A stretch of DNA of 64,000 bases, taken from the NCBI RefSeq assembly GCF_010747415.1, contig NZ_JAAGNZ010000002.1:930001-994000 (forward strand), written 5' to 3'. The notes beneath the pieces are model-generated. The model worked only from the letters and a program-made list of their open reading frames with translations, was not told where the DNA came from and did not search any database. Shown one piece after another: positions 8,626-15,760 of the stretch; the first letter of the stretch is position 1, and every line of letters starts with the position of its first letter. The position numbers and the translations under genes were made by a program. The stretch is from Spirosoma agri. GTDB taxonomy: Bacteria; Bacteroidota; Bacteroidia; Cytophagales; Spirosomataceae.

Positions 8626-9654
8626 ATGAAACGCACCCAGTTTCTACTTACCCTTGTGAGCGTCGCCACGCTCGCGTTGACCTCCCAGGCACAAGACCGG
8701 GATACACCCTACCAGACGAAGACGTTTTCGGGAAATATAAAGGCTGTCCGCGCCGAAACGTCGGGGGGGAGCCTGACCATCGAAGGTGGTACGGATATGA
8801 ATGCGAAAGTCGAAATGTTTGTGCGGTCTAATAATGGGAATAACAACCTCGATAAAGCTGAAATCGAAGAACGGCTGAAAGACTATGACATTACCATCGC
8901 GATGGATAACAACACGATCGTGGCTACATCCAAGCGTAAAAACAACGACGACTGGAAGCGGGGATTGAGCATCAGCTTTAAATTCTACACGCCACGCAAT
9001 GTCGCCACGGATCTGCGGACATCGGGCGGTAGTATTCGGCTGACTTCGCTTTCCGGTGTCCAGAAGTTTCGCACGAGTGGCGGTAGTCTGAACCTGACCG
9101 ACATTGAAGGCGACATTGACGGACAAACATCGGGCGGCTCTATTCATATGGATCGTTGCCATAAAGACATTGACCTGCAAACATCGGGCGGATCGATTGA
9201 AGCCAGGGAGTCGTCGGGAAAAATGCGGTTGCATACATCAGGTGGCAGTATTCGGCTGACCGAACTGAAGGGTGACATCGACGCCCAGACCAGCGGTGGC
9301 AGTGTGAGTGGCGACGGCGTCGACGGCGACATCAAGGCAAGCACATCGGGTGGTTCGGTTCGGCTCGCCAACGTGTCGGGTAGTATTGACGCCAGCACCA
9401 GCGCGGGCGGTGTTGACGTAAGCATTACAAAACTGGGCAGTTACGTCCGGTTAACGACCAGCGCGGGTAGCGTTCGGGTCAAAATGCCGTTAGATAAGGG
9501 CATTACGCTGAATTTGAGCGGTAATAATATTAAAATTCCCCTTCATAACTTTAGTGGTGATACCGAAAAAGATCGCATCAAAGGAACCCTGAATGGTGGT
9601 GGTATCCCTGTAACCCTTGCCGCAAGCAGCGGTAGCGTATACGTGAACCAGTAA
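8626..9654 (+). CDS. DUF4097-family secreted beta-helix protein
   Basis: The 342-residue product uses the ATG at 8626, chosen because a clean signal peptide follows at once (MKRTQFLLTLVSVATLALTSQAQ). The body is a regular right-handed beta-helix: the turn motif TSGGS or TSAGS recurs about ten times at roughly 20-residue spacing, with GDIDAQ or GSIDAS between. This is the DUF4097 (YvlB-like) architecture, of unknown biochemical function and often seen with envelope-stress or anti-sigma genes. Location is periplasmic or outer membrane. A CATCTTTG box lies 22 nt before the start. The hairpin at 9692 probably ends the transcript. Confidence 0.88.
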   Translation: MKRTQFLLTLVSVATLALTSQAQDRDTPYQTKTFSGNIKAVRAETSGGSLTIEGGTDMNAKVEMFVRSNNGNNNLDKAEIEERLKDYDITIAMDNNTIVATSKRKNNDDWKRGLSISFKFYTPRNVATDLRTSGGSIRLTSLSGVQKFRTSGGSLNLTDIEGDIDGQTSGGSIHMDRCHKDIDLQTSGGSIEARESSGKMRLHTSGGSIRLTELKGDIDAQTSGGSVSGDGVDGDIKASTSGGSVRLANVSGSIDASTSAGGVDVSITKLGSYVRLTTSAGSVRVKMPLDKGITLNLSGNNIKIPLHNFSGDTEKDRIKGTLNGGGIPVTLAASSGSVYVNQ

Positions 9655-9691
9655 GCACGTCGTTATTGACAAAGTAATACATCGAAGGATG

Positions 9692-9724
9692 CAAAGGCCC
9701 GTCGGATTCGCTGACGGGCCTTTG
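9692..9724 (+). terminator. Hairpin terminator after the DUF4097 gene
   Basis: A 12-bp stem CAAAGGCCCGTC / GACGGGCCTTTG has a 9-nt loop and is followed only by a short TTTGTT, so it is a weak intrinsic terminator 38 bp after the stop. Confidence 0.7.
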
Positions 9725-9790
9725 TTATGCGCTCTGGAGCTGATAGAGACTGCTGGACTGGGTTATATCATTGACTGGCTACTCTATTTA

Positions 9791-9822
9791 TTGCCATAAA
9801 ATCGAGTTAGTCTTTACCTTTA
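9791..9822 (+). promoter_or_regulatory. Candidate Bacteroidota promoter for the DUF1648 gene
   Basis: TTG (9791-9793), 21 nt, then TACCTTTA (9815-9822). The spacing matches the Bacteroidota -33/-7 arrangement, and the -7 box differs from TAnnTTTG at the last base only. It lies 32 nt before the ATG. Confidence 0.45.
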
Positions 9823-9854
9823 TCCTCAGAGGATAGTCCATTATCGATTTCGAC

Positions 9855-10334
9855 ATGAGTAGCTATGAGCGTAAGGCCAACCGGCTGACTATTTTTCTGC
9901 TTGTCGTCGTGGTGCTGCTATCCATTGGCGGGACGGTCTGGTTACCCGGCCCCATTCCCATCCACTTTAACGGCAAGGGGGAAGCGAACCGGTGGGGGAG
10001 TCCGGCCACGCTGCTGGTCCTGGCCTTTGTCTGTAGTTGTGTGGTCGGGCTATTCTGGCTAATTCGGCGCATACCTACTGAGCAGATGAATTTTCCCGGT
10101 CCCCGCACACCTGAAAATGTGGCTCAACAGCGGCAGAATATTGATGAGCTACTGGCTACCAATCGGGTCATAATAACGGGGTTGTTCTTGGGGGTCATCA
10201 GCCAGATCATGTGGGCGAGTATCTACAAACAAAAACAGATTATTCCGTGGCCGTCCTGGCTGTTCATCGTGCTGATTTTTGCGAGTACGATTGTTGGGCT
10301 GCTCAACGCCTTCCGCTTATCGGCGGAGCGCTAA
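9855..10334 (+). CDS. DUF1648-domain integral membrane protein
   Basis: The 159-residue product has four hydrophobic segments (about 10-31, 48-70, 98-120 and 128-150). The DUF1648 signature PIPIHFNGKGEANRWGS sits between the first two. DUF1648 occurs in SdpI-type immunity/signal proteins and in many unlinked small membrane proteins. No toxin gene or SdpR-like regulator is adjacent, so an immunity role is not supported here. The gene is a single transcription unit between a hairpin at 9692 and the next promoter at 10348. Confidence 0.85.
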   Translation: MSSYERKANRLTIFLLVVVVLLSIGGTVWLPGPIPIHFNGKGEANRWGSPATLLVLAFVCSCVVGLFWLIRRIPTEQMNFPGPRTPENVAQQRQNIDELLATNRVIITGLFLGVISQIMWASIYKQKQIIPWPSWLFIVLIFASTIVGLLNAFRLSAER

Positions 10335-10347
10335 CCAGTTTTCGTCG

Positions 10348-10355
10348 TATCTTTG
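10348..10355 (+). promoter_or_regulatory. TAnnTTTG -7 box directly before the FAD-oxidase ATG
   Basis: TATCTTTG matches the Bacteroidota -7 consensus fully. Its last base is 5 nt before the ATG at 10360, so the predicted transcription start falls on or next to the start codon. No TTG lies at the expected -33 position. Confidence 0.5.
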
Positions 10356-10359
10356 ATGT

Positions 10360-13300
10360 ATGTTTCGTCATACGCCTATACCGCCTTTTTCCAGCCTGCT
10401 TCCCTCATTTGAGGGAGACCTGTATTTTGATGAATCGCCCGAACATACCGCCCAGCGTATCCTCTATGCAACGGATGCGTCGGTATACCAGGAGATGCCG
10501 ATTGCAGTAGCGTTGCCGAAGTCGGTTGCTGACATCAAGCAGCTGTTGCGATTCGCTCAGCAGCACAAGTTGGGCCTGATTCCGCGTGCCGCCGGAACCT
10601 CGCTGGCCGGTCAGGTCGTGGGTAGCGGTATTGTTGTCGATATTTCGAAGTATTTTGGGCAGATCCTGGACGTCAATGCCGCCGAGCGTTGGGTACGGGT
10701 GCAACCAGGCGTTATCCGCGACGATCTGAATGCCCATCTGAAGCCGTATGGTGTCATGTTCGGGCCGGAAACGTCAACGGCCAGCCGGGCGATGATTGGC
10801 GGCATGATCGGTAATAATTCCTGCGGTCTTCACTCGATCGTGTGGGGCACTACCCGCGATCACCTGCTCGAAGTCCGGGCGCTGCTGAGTGATGGGGCTG
10901 AAGTAACATTCGGGTCACTTACCCGCGATCAGTTCGAGGCCAAATGTCGGGGTGAAAACGTTGTCAGTCCGTTGGAGCAACGGCTTTATGTGCAGTTCCG
11001 CGACTGGCTCATCGACGAAACCGTTCAACGCCATATCCGCGACGGTTATCCGAAACCAACGGTTTCGCGTCGCAATACGGGGTACGCGCTTGATGCGCTG
11101 GTTGATTTTTTTGAACTGTCTTCACCAACCCGTCGGACCGCCCCGACCCCTCCCGCAACGGCGAACCGCCCGAAACGGGAGAGAGGAAATGGAGACGTTA
11201 CGGAAACCTTCAACTTCTCGCACCTGATTGCGGGCTCTGAGGGGACGCTCTGCTTCATCATCGAAGCAAAACTGAATTTACTGCCCCTGCCTCCGAAAGA
11301 AACCGCGCTGGTCTGTGCCCATTTCGATACCATCCGGCAGTCGCTGGAAGCTAATCTGGTTGCGTTGGCGCATCAGTGCTACGCGTCGGAACTGGTGGAT
11401 GATTATATCCTGCAACTGACGAAGACCAATATCGAACAGATGAAGAATCGCACGTTTGTGGAAGGTGATCCGAAGGCGATTCTGATGGTTGAATTTTTCG
11501 ATGATACCGCAGCGGGCGTTCAGCAAAAGGCCGAGCAATTCGTGGCTGATCTTCGGACGAAGGCGTTGGGCTATGCGTATCCGATCCTGTTTGATGAAGA
11601 GACCAAAAAGCCCTGGGCGCTTCGCAAAGCCGGATTGAGCATCATGTACAATATCCCCGGCGACGAAAAACCCGCCAACGTCATTGAGGATACGGCGGTC
11701 GATGTCCACGATCTGCCCGACTACATCGACGAACTGGACCAGATGGCGTGGGAAAACCACGGTCTCAAGCTGGAATATTCGGCACACGCCGGGGCCGGGG
11801 AGATTCACGTATTACCGCTCATTAATCTCAAATCGTCGGAGGGGCGCGCTAAATTCCGGGCGTTGCTGATGGATACGGCGCAGCTGGTGAAACGATATGG
11901 CGGTTCGCTTTCCGGCGAACACGGCGACGGGCGACTACGGGGCGAATGTATTGCGTTCATGCTCGGTCCCGAAAATTACCAGTTGTGCAAAGACGTGAAG
12001 GCGCTCTGGGACCCGCAGAATACCTTCAATCCCGGCAAGGTGGTCGATACACCACCCATGAACGAGTCGCTACGCTCGGAAGCTGACGTGGTGATTCCGC
12101 AGCCGAAAACCGTGTTCGACTTTTCGAACGATGGGGGGCTGCTCGAACTGGCTGAAAAGTGTTCCGGATCAGGCGATTGTCGGAAAACAGCTATTTCGGG
12201 CGGAACGATGTGTCCCAGCTACATGGCTACCCGACGCGAACGCGACACGACGCGGGCGCGGGCCAACATCCTCCGCCATTTTTACAGCAGTACCCAAAAA
12301 CCGACGGATCACGACTACGAAGCCGTTAAGGACGTACTGGATCTGTGTTTGTCGTGTAAAGCCTGCAAAGCGGAATGCCCATCGAGTGTGGACATGACCC
12401 GGATGAAGGCTGAATTTACCCAGCAGACCTATCGCGAAAATGGCGTTCCGATGCGGGCCAAACTCGTCGGCAATTTTACCAGACTAATGTCATTGGCGAG
12501 CCTGGTTCCCTGGGCCTATAACGCGATATACGATACGCCCGCTCTCCGTAAGCTGGCAAACCGGACTGTTGGCTTTCACCCCGACCGGACGATGCCCGAA
12601 CTGGCCGGAACGACGTTACGAAAATGGTATTCGACGCATCGATCAGCCAATCGAGGCACTGATGCCAAACCTGTAGGCAGTCAGCAGACCCGGACCGTGT
12701 ACCTGTTTTGCGACGAATTTACGAACTACAACGATGTTGAAGTCGGACAGAAGGCGATTCAGTTGCTGGAGCGACTGGGTTATACCGTCATTATTCCCGA
12801 GCATGTAGAAAGTGGCCGGACGTATTTATCGAAGGGACTGGTGGAGGAGGCCCGGACGATTGCTATCCGGAATGTTACACTGCTCAACGACATCGTTACG
12901 GACCAGACACCACTGATTGGTCTGGAACCGTCTGCCATCCTGACGTTCCGCGACGAATATCCAGATCTGGTTCCCCCGGAACTCAAAGCCGATGCCCAGC
13001 GAATCGCGCAGCATGTTTTCCTCTTCGAAGAATGGTTTGCGCAGGAAATCGAGCGTAAACAGATTGATTCGGCTTTCTTCACGACCGAGGCCCGGCAGGT
13101 GAGAATACATGGCCACTGTCATCAGAAAGCGTTATCGTCGATGGTGCCGGTGAAAAAGGCATTGGCCCTTCCCAAAAACTACCAGGTCCAGTTGATACCC
13201 TCGGGTTGCTGCGGCATGGCTGGCTCCTTTGGGTACGAAACCGAACACTACGAGTTATCGATGCAAATTGGCGAGCTGGTCTTGTTTCCGGCGGTTCGCC

Positions 13301-13416
13301 AGGCGGAGGGAGCCATCATTGCGGCTGCCGGGACCAGTTGTCGGCACCAGATCAAAGATGGAACGGGTCGCAAAGCGCAACACCCCGCCGAGATTCTGTT
13401 CGATGCACTCCGGTAA
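10360..13416 (+). CDS. FAD-linked oxidase fused to 4Fe-4S/CCG oxidoreductase (GlcD-GlcF type)
   Basis: The 1018-residue product is a fusion. An FAD_binding_4 (PCMH) domain at about 45-225 contains PRAAGTSLAGQ (75-85) and the stretch ending GNNSCG (151-156). A C-terminal FAD-oxidase domain at about 295-570 contains SGEHGDGRLRGE. A ferredoxin-like segment has cysteine clusters near 601 (CSGSGDCRK) and 662 (CLSCKACKAECP). A CCG domain has HGHCHQKAL near 917 and SGCCGMAGSFGYE near 946. This is the layout of membrane-associated D-lactate, glycolate or D-2-hydroxyacid dehydrogenases that pass electrons to quinone. The exact substrate cannot be read from sequence. Residues 254-282 are an Arg/Pro-rich insertion absent from the family pattern, encoded by a dispersed repeat (see 11122). 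Confidence 0.9.
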   Translation: MFRHTPIPPFSSLLPSFEGDLYFDESPEHTAQRILYATDASVYQEMPIAVALPKSVADIKQLLRFAQQHKLGLIPRAAGTSLAGQVVGSGIVVDISKYFGQILDVNAAERWVRVQPGVIRDDLNAHLKPYGVMFGPETSTASRAMIGGMIGNNSCGLHSIVWGTTRDHLLEVRALLSDGAEVTFGSLTRDQFEAKCRGENVVSPLEQRLYVQFRDWLIDETVQRHIRDGYPKPTVSRRNTGYALDALVDFFELSSPTRRTAPTPPATANRPKRERGNGDVTETFNFSHLIAGSEGTLCFIIEAKLNLLPLPPKETALVCAHFDTIRQSLEANLVALAHQCYASELVDDYILQLTKTNIEQMKNRTFVEGDPKAILMVEFFDDTAAGVQQKAEQFVADLRTKALGYAYPILFDEETKKPWALRKAGLSIMYNIPGDEKPANVIEDTAVDVHDLPDYIDELDQMAWENHGLKLEYSAHAGAGEIHVLPLINLKSSEGRAKFRALLMDTAQLVKRYGGSLSGEHGDGRLRGECIAFMLGPENYQLCKDVKALWDPQNTFNPGKVVDTPPMNESLRSEADVVIPQPKTVFDFSNDGGLLELAEKCSGSGDCRKTAISGGTMCPSYMATRRERDTTRARANILRHFYSSTQKPTDHDYEAVKDVLDLCLSCKACKAECPSSVDMTRMKAEFTQQTYRENGVPMRAKLVGNFTRLMSLASLVPWAYNAIYDTPALRKLANRTVGFHPDRTMPELAGTTLRKWYSTHRSANRGTDAKPVGSQQTRTVYLFCDEFTNYNDVEVGQKAIQLLERLGYTVIIPEHVESGRTYLSKGLVEEARTIAIRNVTLLNDIVTDQTPLIGLEPSAILTFRDEYPDLVPPELKADAQRIAQHVFLFEEWFAQEIERKQIDSAFFTTEARQVRIHGHCHQKALSSMVPVKKALALPKNYQVQLIPSGCCGMAGSFGYETEHYELSMQIGELVLFPAVRQAEGAIIAAAGTSCRHQIKDGTGRKAQHPAEILFDALR
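11122..11155. repeat. Dispersed repeat half-element inside the FAD-oxidase gene
   Basis: These 34 bases match 25651-25686 at 30 positions with one 2-nt gap; the core is ACCCGTCGGACCG followed by a C-rich run. At 25.65 kb the same sequence forms one arm and loop of an intergenic palindrome. Here it lies in the coding frame and, with the following 50 bp, adds about 29 residues between the FAD-binding and C-terminal domains. Confidence 0.7.
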
Positions 13417-13486
13417 CGCGCACATCCGGTTCATGCGAAAAACCTTTTGCGTTTCCATTGGTTCTTCATAGACCTAAAACATTCAC

Positions 13487-14551
13487 ATGAATATGGAAAA
13501 CAACGCAAATCTTTCCGATGGAGCCAGACAGGCCGACACCGTTTCCAGCGAACATGCCGAAACGATGTTCAGTGCCGATCAAGCCGAAACCAATATGGTT
13601 AAGCTGGTCGATGGCAAACTAGTATCAATCGGCGATACAGAGTCCGATGTCTCTGACGATATGCCGCGTATTCGGTTAGGCAGCGATGAAGAACGGGCTT
13701 TGACGGGTGACGATAAGAAGAAATACGAAAATTCAGAGGCAGCGTTGCGGGCGGGCACGATGTTCGATCCGTCGGTGATGCCGAATGACCCGATCGCGGT
13801 CGGTGAATTGACCGGTAATCCGGATGCAGGGGCTACGGTCAATACCGGGCTGCCTTCAGAAGATGCACCGAACGATCGTACCGAAAAGGATGCAGACGCT
13901 ACCCCAACCAGTGCGTTTGGCTCCTGGTCATTTCCGGCTGGCGTAGGAGAAATATCGGTGCAGAACTCGGTGCCAACGACACCACCATCACCCGATCCGA
14001 CCCAGCCAGTACCGGGTATTCCGGAAACACCGCCGGCAACACCTTATCCGGGACCTGAGATTCCTGATCTGCCGGGGTCGCCGAATCCAACGACGCCCGA
14101 AATTCAGGAGCCTTCCCAGCCCGACCGGTCGCACGAAATCAACGCTGGTCTGACCACCGCGCAACACCATACGGCTACGGGCAACTTCCTGACCTATACC
14201 GCCGAGGTGTCGGGCCTGATCGATGAAAATGATCCGGAGTCGGCTGTACCGGGCACTCAATATCAAGGACTGGCCGCCGGACCCGATGATCAGGGCATGG
14301 ACGAAAAACCGGATACCGGCGATTCGGCCCATCCCTACGACGTAAACGCGAAAGACGCGGATGTCTATCAGCCCGGCGAACGCCCGGAAGAGAAAAAAGA
14401 AACGCAGGAGCATCCCCGCGAAATGCTGGACGAAAGCAGCGTTACGGCTCAGGACATGATTTCGGGACCCGATCGATCCGACCAGAAATCGACCGATGGG
14501 CTCGACCGAAAATACAATGATCCCGAAGCGGCCCGCGATATGGCGAGCTAG
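13487..14551 (+). CDS. Acidic, proline-rich low-complexity protein of unknown function
   Basis: The 354-residue product has no domain I recognise. The first half is Asp/Glu/Ala-rich (DGARQADTVSSEHAE, DESEAALRAG style). Residues about 160-205 are Pro/Thr-rich with repeated PxxPxTP, and the C-terminal third is rich in D, E, P and G. There is no signal peptide or membrane segment, so it is predicted cytoplasmic and disordered. The start could be Met1 (13487) or Met3 (13493). It follows the FAD oxidase by 70 bp, without a visible promoter, and ends 8 bp before a strong 31-bp terminator hairpin, so the two may be co-transcribed. The coding call rests on its length and the absence of stops. Confidence 0.75.
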   Translation: MNMENNANLSDGARQADTVSSEHAETMFSADQAETNMVKLVDGKLVSIGDTESDVSDDMPRIRLGSDEERALTGDDKKKYENSEAALRAGTMFDPSVMPNDPIAVGELTGNPDAGATVNTGLPSEDAPNDRTEKDADATPTSAFGSWSFPAGVGEISVQNSVPTTPPSPDPTQPVPGIPETPPATPYPGPEIPDLPGSPNPTTPEIQEPSQPDRSHEINAGLTTAQHHTATGNFLTYTAEVSGLIDENDPESAVPGTQYQGLAAGPDDQGMDEKPDTGDSAHPYDVNAKDADVYQPGERPEEKKETQEHPREMLDESSVTAQDMISGPDRSDQKSTDGLDRKYNDPEAARDMAS

Positions 14552-14558
14552 AATCGAC

Positions 14559-14639
14559 AAAGTAATGCGGGTGGAAACCCGCGCCTGGTTAGCACAGTTC
14601 GTGCACACACCAGGCGCGGGTTTCCACCCGCATTACTTT
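14559..14639 (+). terminator. Perfect 31-bp terminator-like palindrome
   Basis: Arms 14559-14589 and 14609-14639 are perfectly complementary over 31 bp with a 19-nt loop; a run of T follows. The stem begins AAAGTAATGCGGGTGG. The stem is much longer than a normal terminator needs, which suggests a dispersed palindrome acting as one. The shorter hairpin at 20461 shares the GTAxTGCGGGT...ACCCGCxTTAC ends. Confidence 0.85.
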
Positions 14640-14644
14640 TTGCC

Positions 14645-14652
14645 TATTTTTG
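14645..14652 (+). promoter_or_regulatory. TAnnTTTG -7 box for the DUF1080 gene
   Basis: TATTTTTG matches the Bacteroidota -7 consensus and lies 22 nt before the ATG at 14675. The -33 region falls in the terminator arm and shows no TTG. Confidence 0.45.
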
Positions 14653-14674
14653 ATCGCTAAATCTGTTTGAACCC

Positions 14675-15367
14675 ATGAAAAAAATACTGATTCCCTGCCT
14701 GCTGCTGAGCGTAATGGCAGTGGCAACGCCCCCCGGTAAAAAGCCAAAGTGGACGGCGCTCTTTGACGGAAAAGAAATTAAAGGATGGCACAGCTATCAT
14801 AAAGACGGCGTGGTTGGCTGGAGCGTTGAGGATGGAGCCATGACCCCCGACGGAACGGGTGGTGACCTGGTGACAGATAAAGAATACGAAAATTTTGAAC
14901 TCGAATTTGACTTCAAAATTCCGAAGGGCAGCAATAGCGGTGTCGTTTACAAGATCATCGACAGCCCCGATATTAAGTCTACGTACATGTCTGGTCCTGA
15001 GTACCAGGTTATTGACGATAAAGGGTATCTGGATGGTGAGGGTAAACCGTATAAACTGAAAGATACCCAACTAACAGGAGCCAATTATGATATGATTCCT
15101 CCCGGCGATATGAGTGCCGCAAAGGCACCCGGCGAATGGAACAAAGGCCGTATTGTAGTCAATAACAACCACATCGAACATTTTGTGAACGGAAAGAAAG
15201 TTGTCGATTACGAATACGGCTCCGATAACTGGAAGCAACTGGTTGCCAAGAGCAAATTTGCCAACTGGCCGTACGCTACGGCTCACGCCAAAGGTAAAAT
15301 TGCGTTACAGAACCACAGTCCCAAAGAGCGCGTCTGGTATCGTAATATCCAGATTCGGGAGTTGTAG
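14675..15367 (+). CDS. DUF1080 (3-keto-disaccharide hydrolase family) secreted protein
   Basis: The 230-residue product has a signal peptide (about 1-18) followed by a single concanavalin/laminin-G-like jelly-roll domain. Typical DUF1080 motifs are WTALFDGKEIKGW at the start, FELEFDFKIPKGSNSGVVY in the middle, GPEYQVID, and a terminal IALQNH...WYRNIQIREL. Some family members hydrolyse 3-keto-glycosides, and others probably only bind glycan. Predicted location is periplasm or cell surface. It is monocistronic, between hairpins at 14559 and 15385. Confidence 0.92.
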   Translation: MKKILIPCLLLSVMAVATPPGKKPKWTALFDGKEIKGWHSYHKDGVVGWSVEDGAMTPDGTGGDLVTDKEYENFELEFDFKIPKGSNSGVVYKIIDSPDIKSTYMSGPEYQVIDDKGYLDGEGKPYKLKDTQLTGANYDMIPPGDMSAAKAPGEWNKGRIVVNNNHIEHFVNGKKVVDYEYGSDNWKQLVAKSKFANWPYATAHAKGKIALQNHSPKERVWYRNIQIREL

Positions 15368-15384
15368 GTAACCAATAGTTCCTG

Positions 15385-15428
15385 AAAAGGCGTCATGAAC
15401 GATCGAGATCGTTCATGACGCCTTTTTG
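15385..15428 (+). terminator. Intrinsic terminator after the DUF1080 gene
   Basis: Two arms of 20 nt (15385-15404 and 15407-15426) are perfectly complementary, with AAAAGGCGTCATG at the outer end. The T run CTTTTTG on the right makes a strong intrinsic terminator; the A run on the left lets it work in both directions. Confidence 0.85.
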
Positions 15429-15760
15429 TGTTTTATCACGAAGAGGCAAGCCAGCCTGATTAAGATCGCTAACGAATCCCGTAACGGTTTAGGAGCAGGG
15501 ATTGTTTCTTCATTACCCATCTAAAAGATTGATTATTGTGTAATATGCCAATATAAATTTTGAATTTTTTATTAAAAATAGAATATAAATTAAGTATTGA
15601 TTAGTAATGCATTAGATTCGTTGTAGGAATACGTAGAAGGCTGTACGATCTGCCTCGCTAATTGGTCGATCGTCATGGGATACGTAACTGCCCTATTCTG
15701 GTTTACTGGTCTTCCTCGGAACCGTCTGATTATCATTTTCTAACTAACTCTTTACGACCA
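15429..15760. other. 332-bp upstream region of the second SusC gene
   Basis: No ORF of its own. The segment at about 15535-15620 is strongly AT-rich (A/T runs and ATATAAATT) and is the likely promoter area. No perfect TAnnTTTG box with a -33 partner is present. An in-frame ORF extension to 15662 lacks a signal peptide and is not taken as coding. Confidence 0.5.

Noticed and set aside
9855-10334. SdpI-type toxin immunity protein
   Set aside because: Only the DUF1648 part is shared; there is no SdpR-like regulator or toxin gene next to it.
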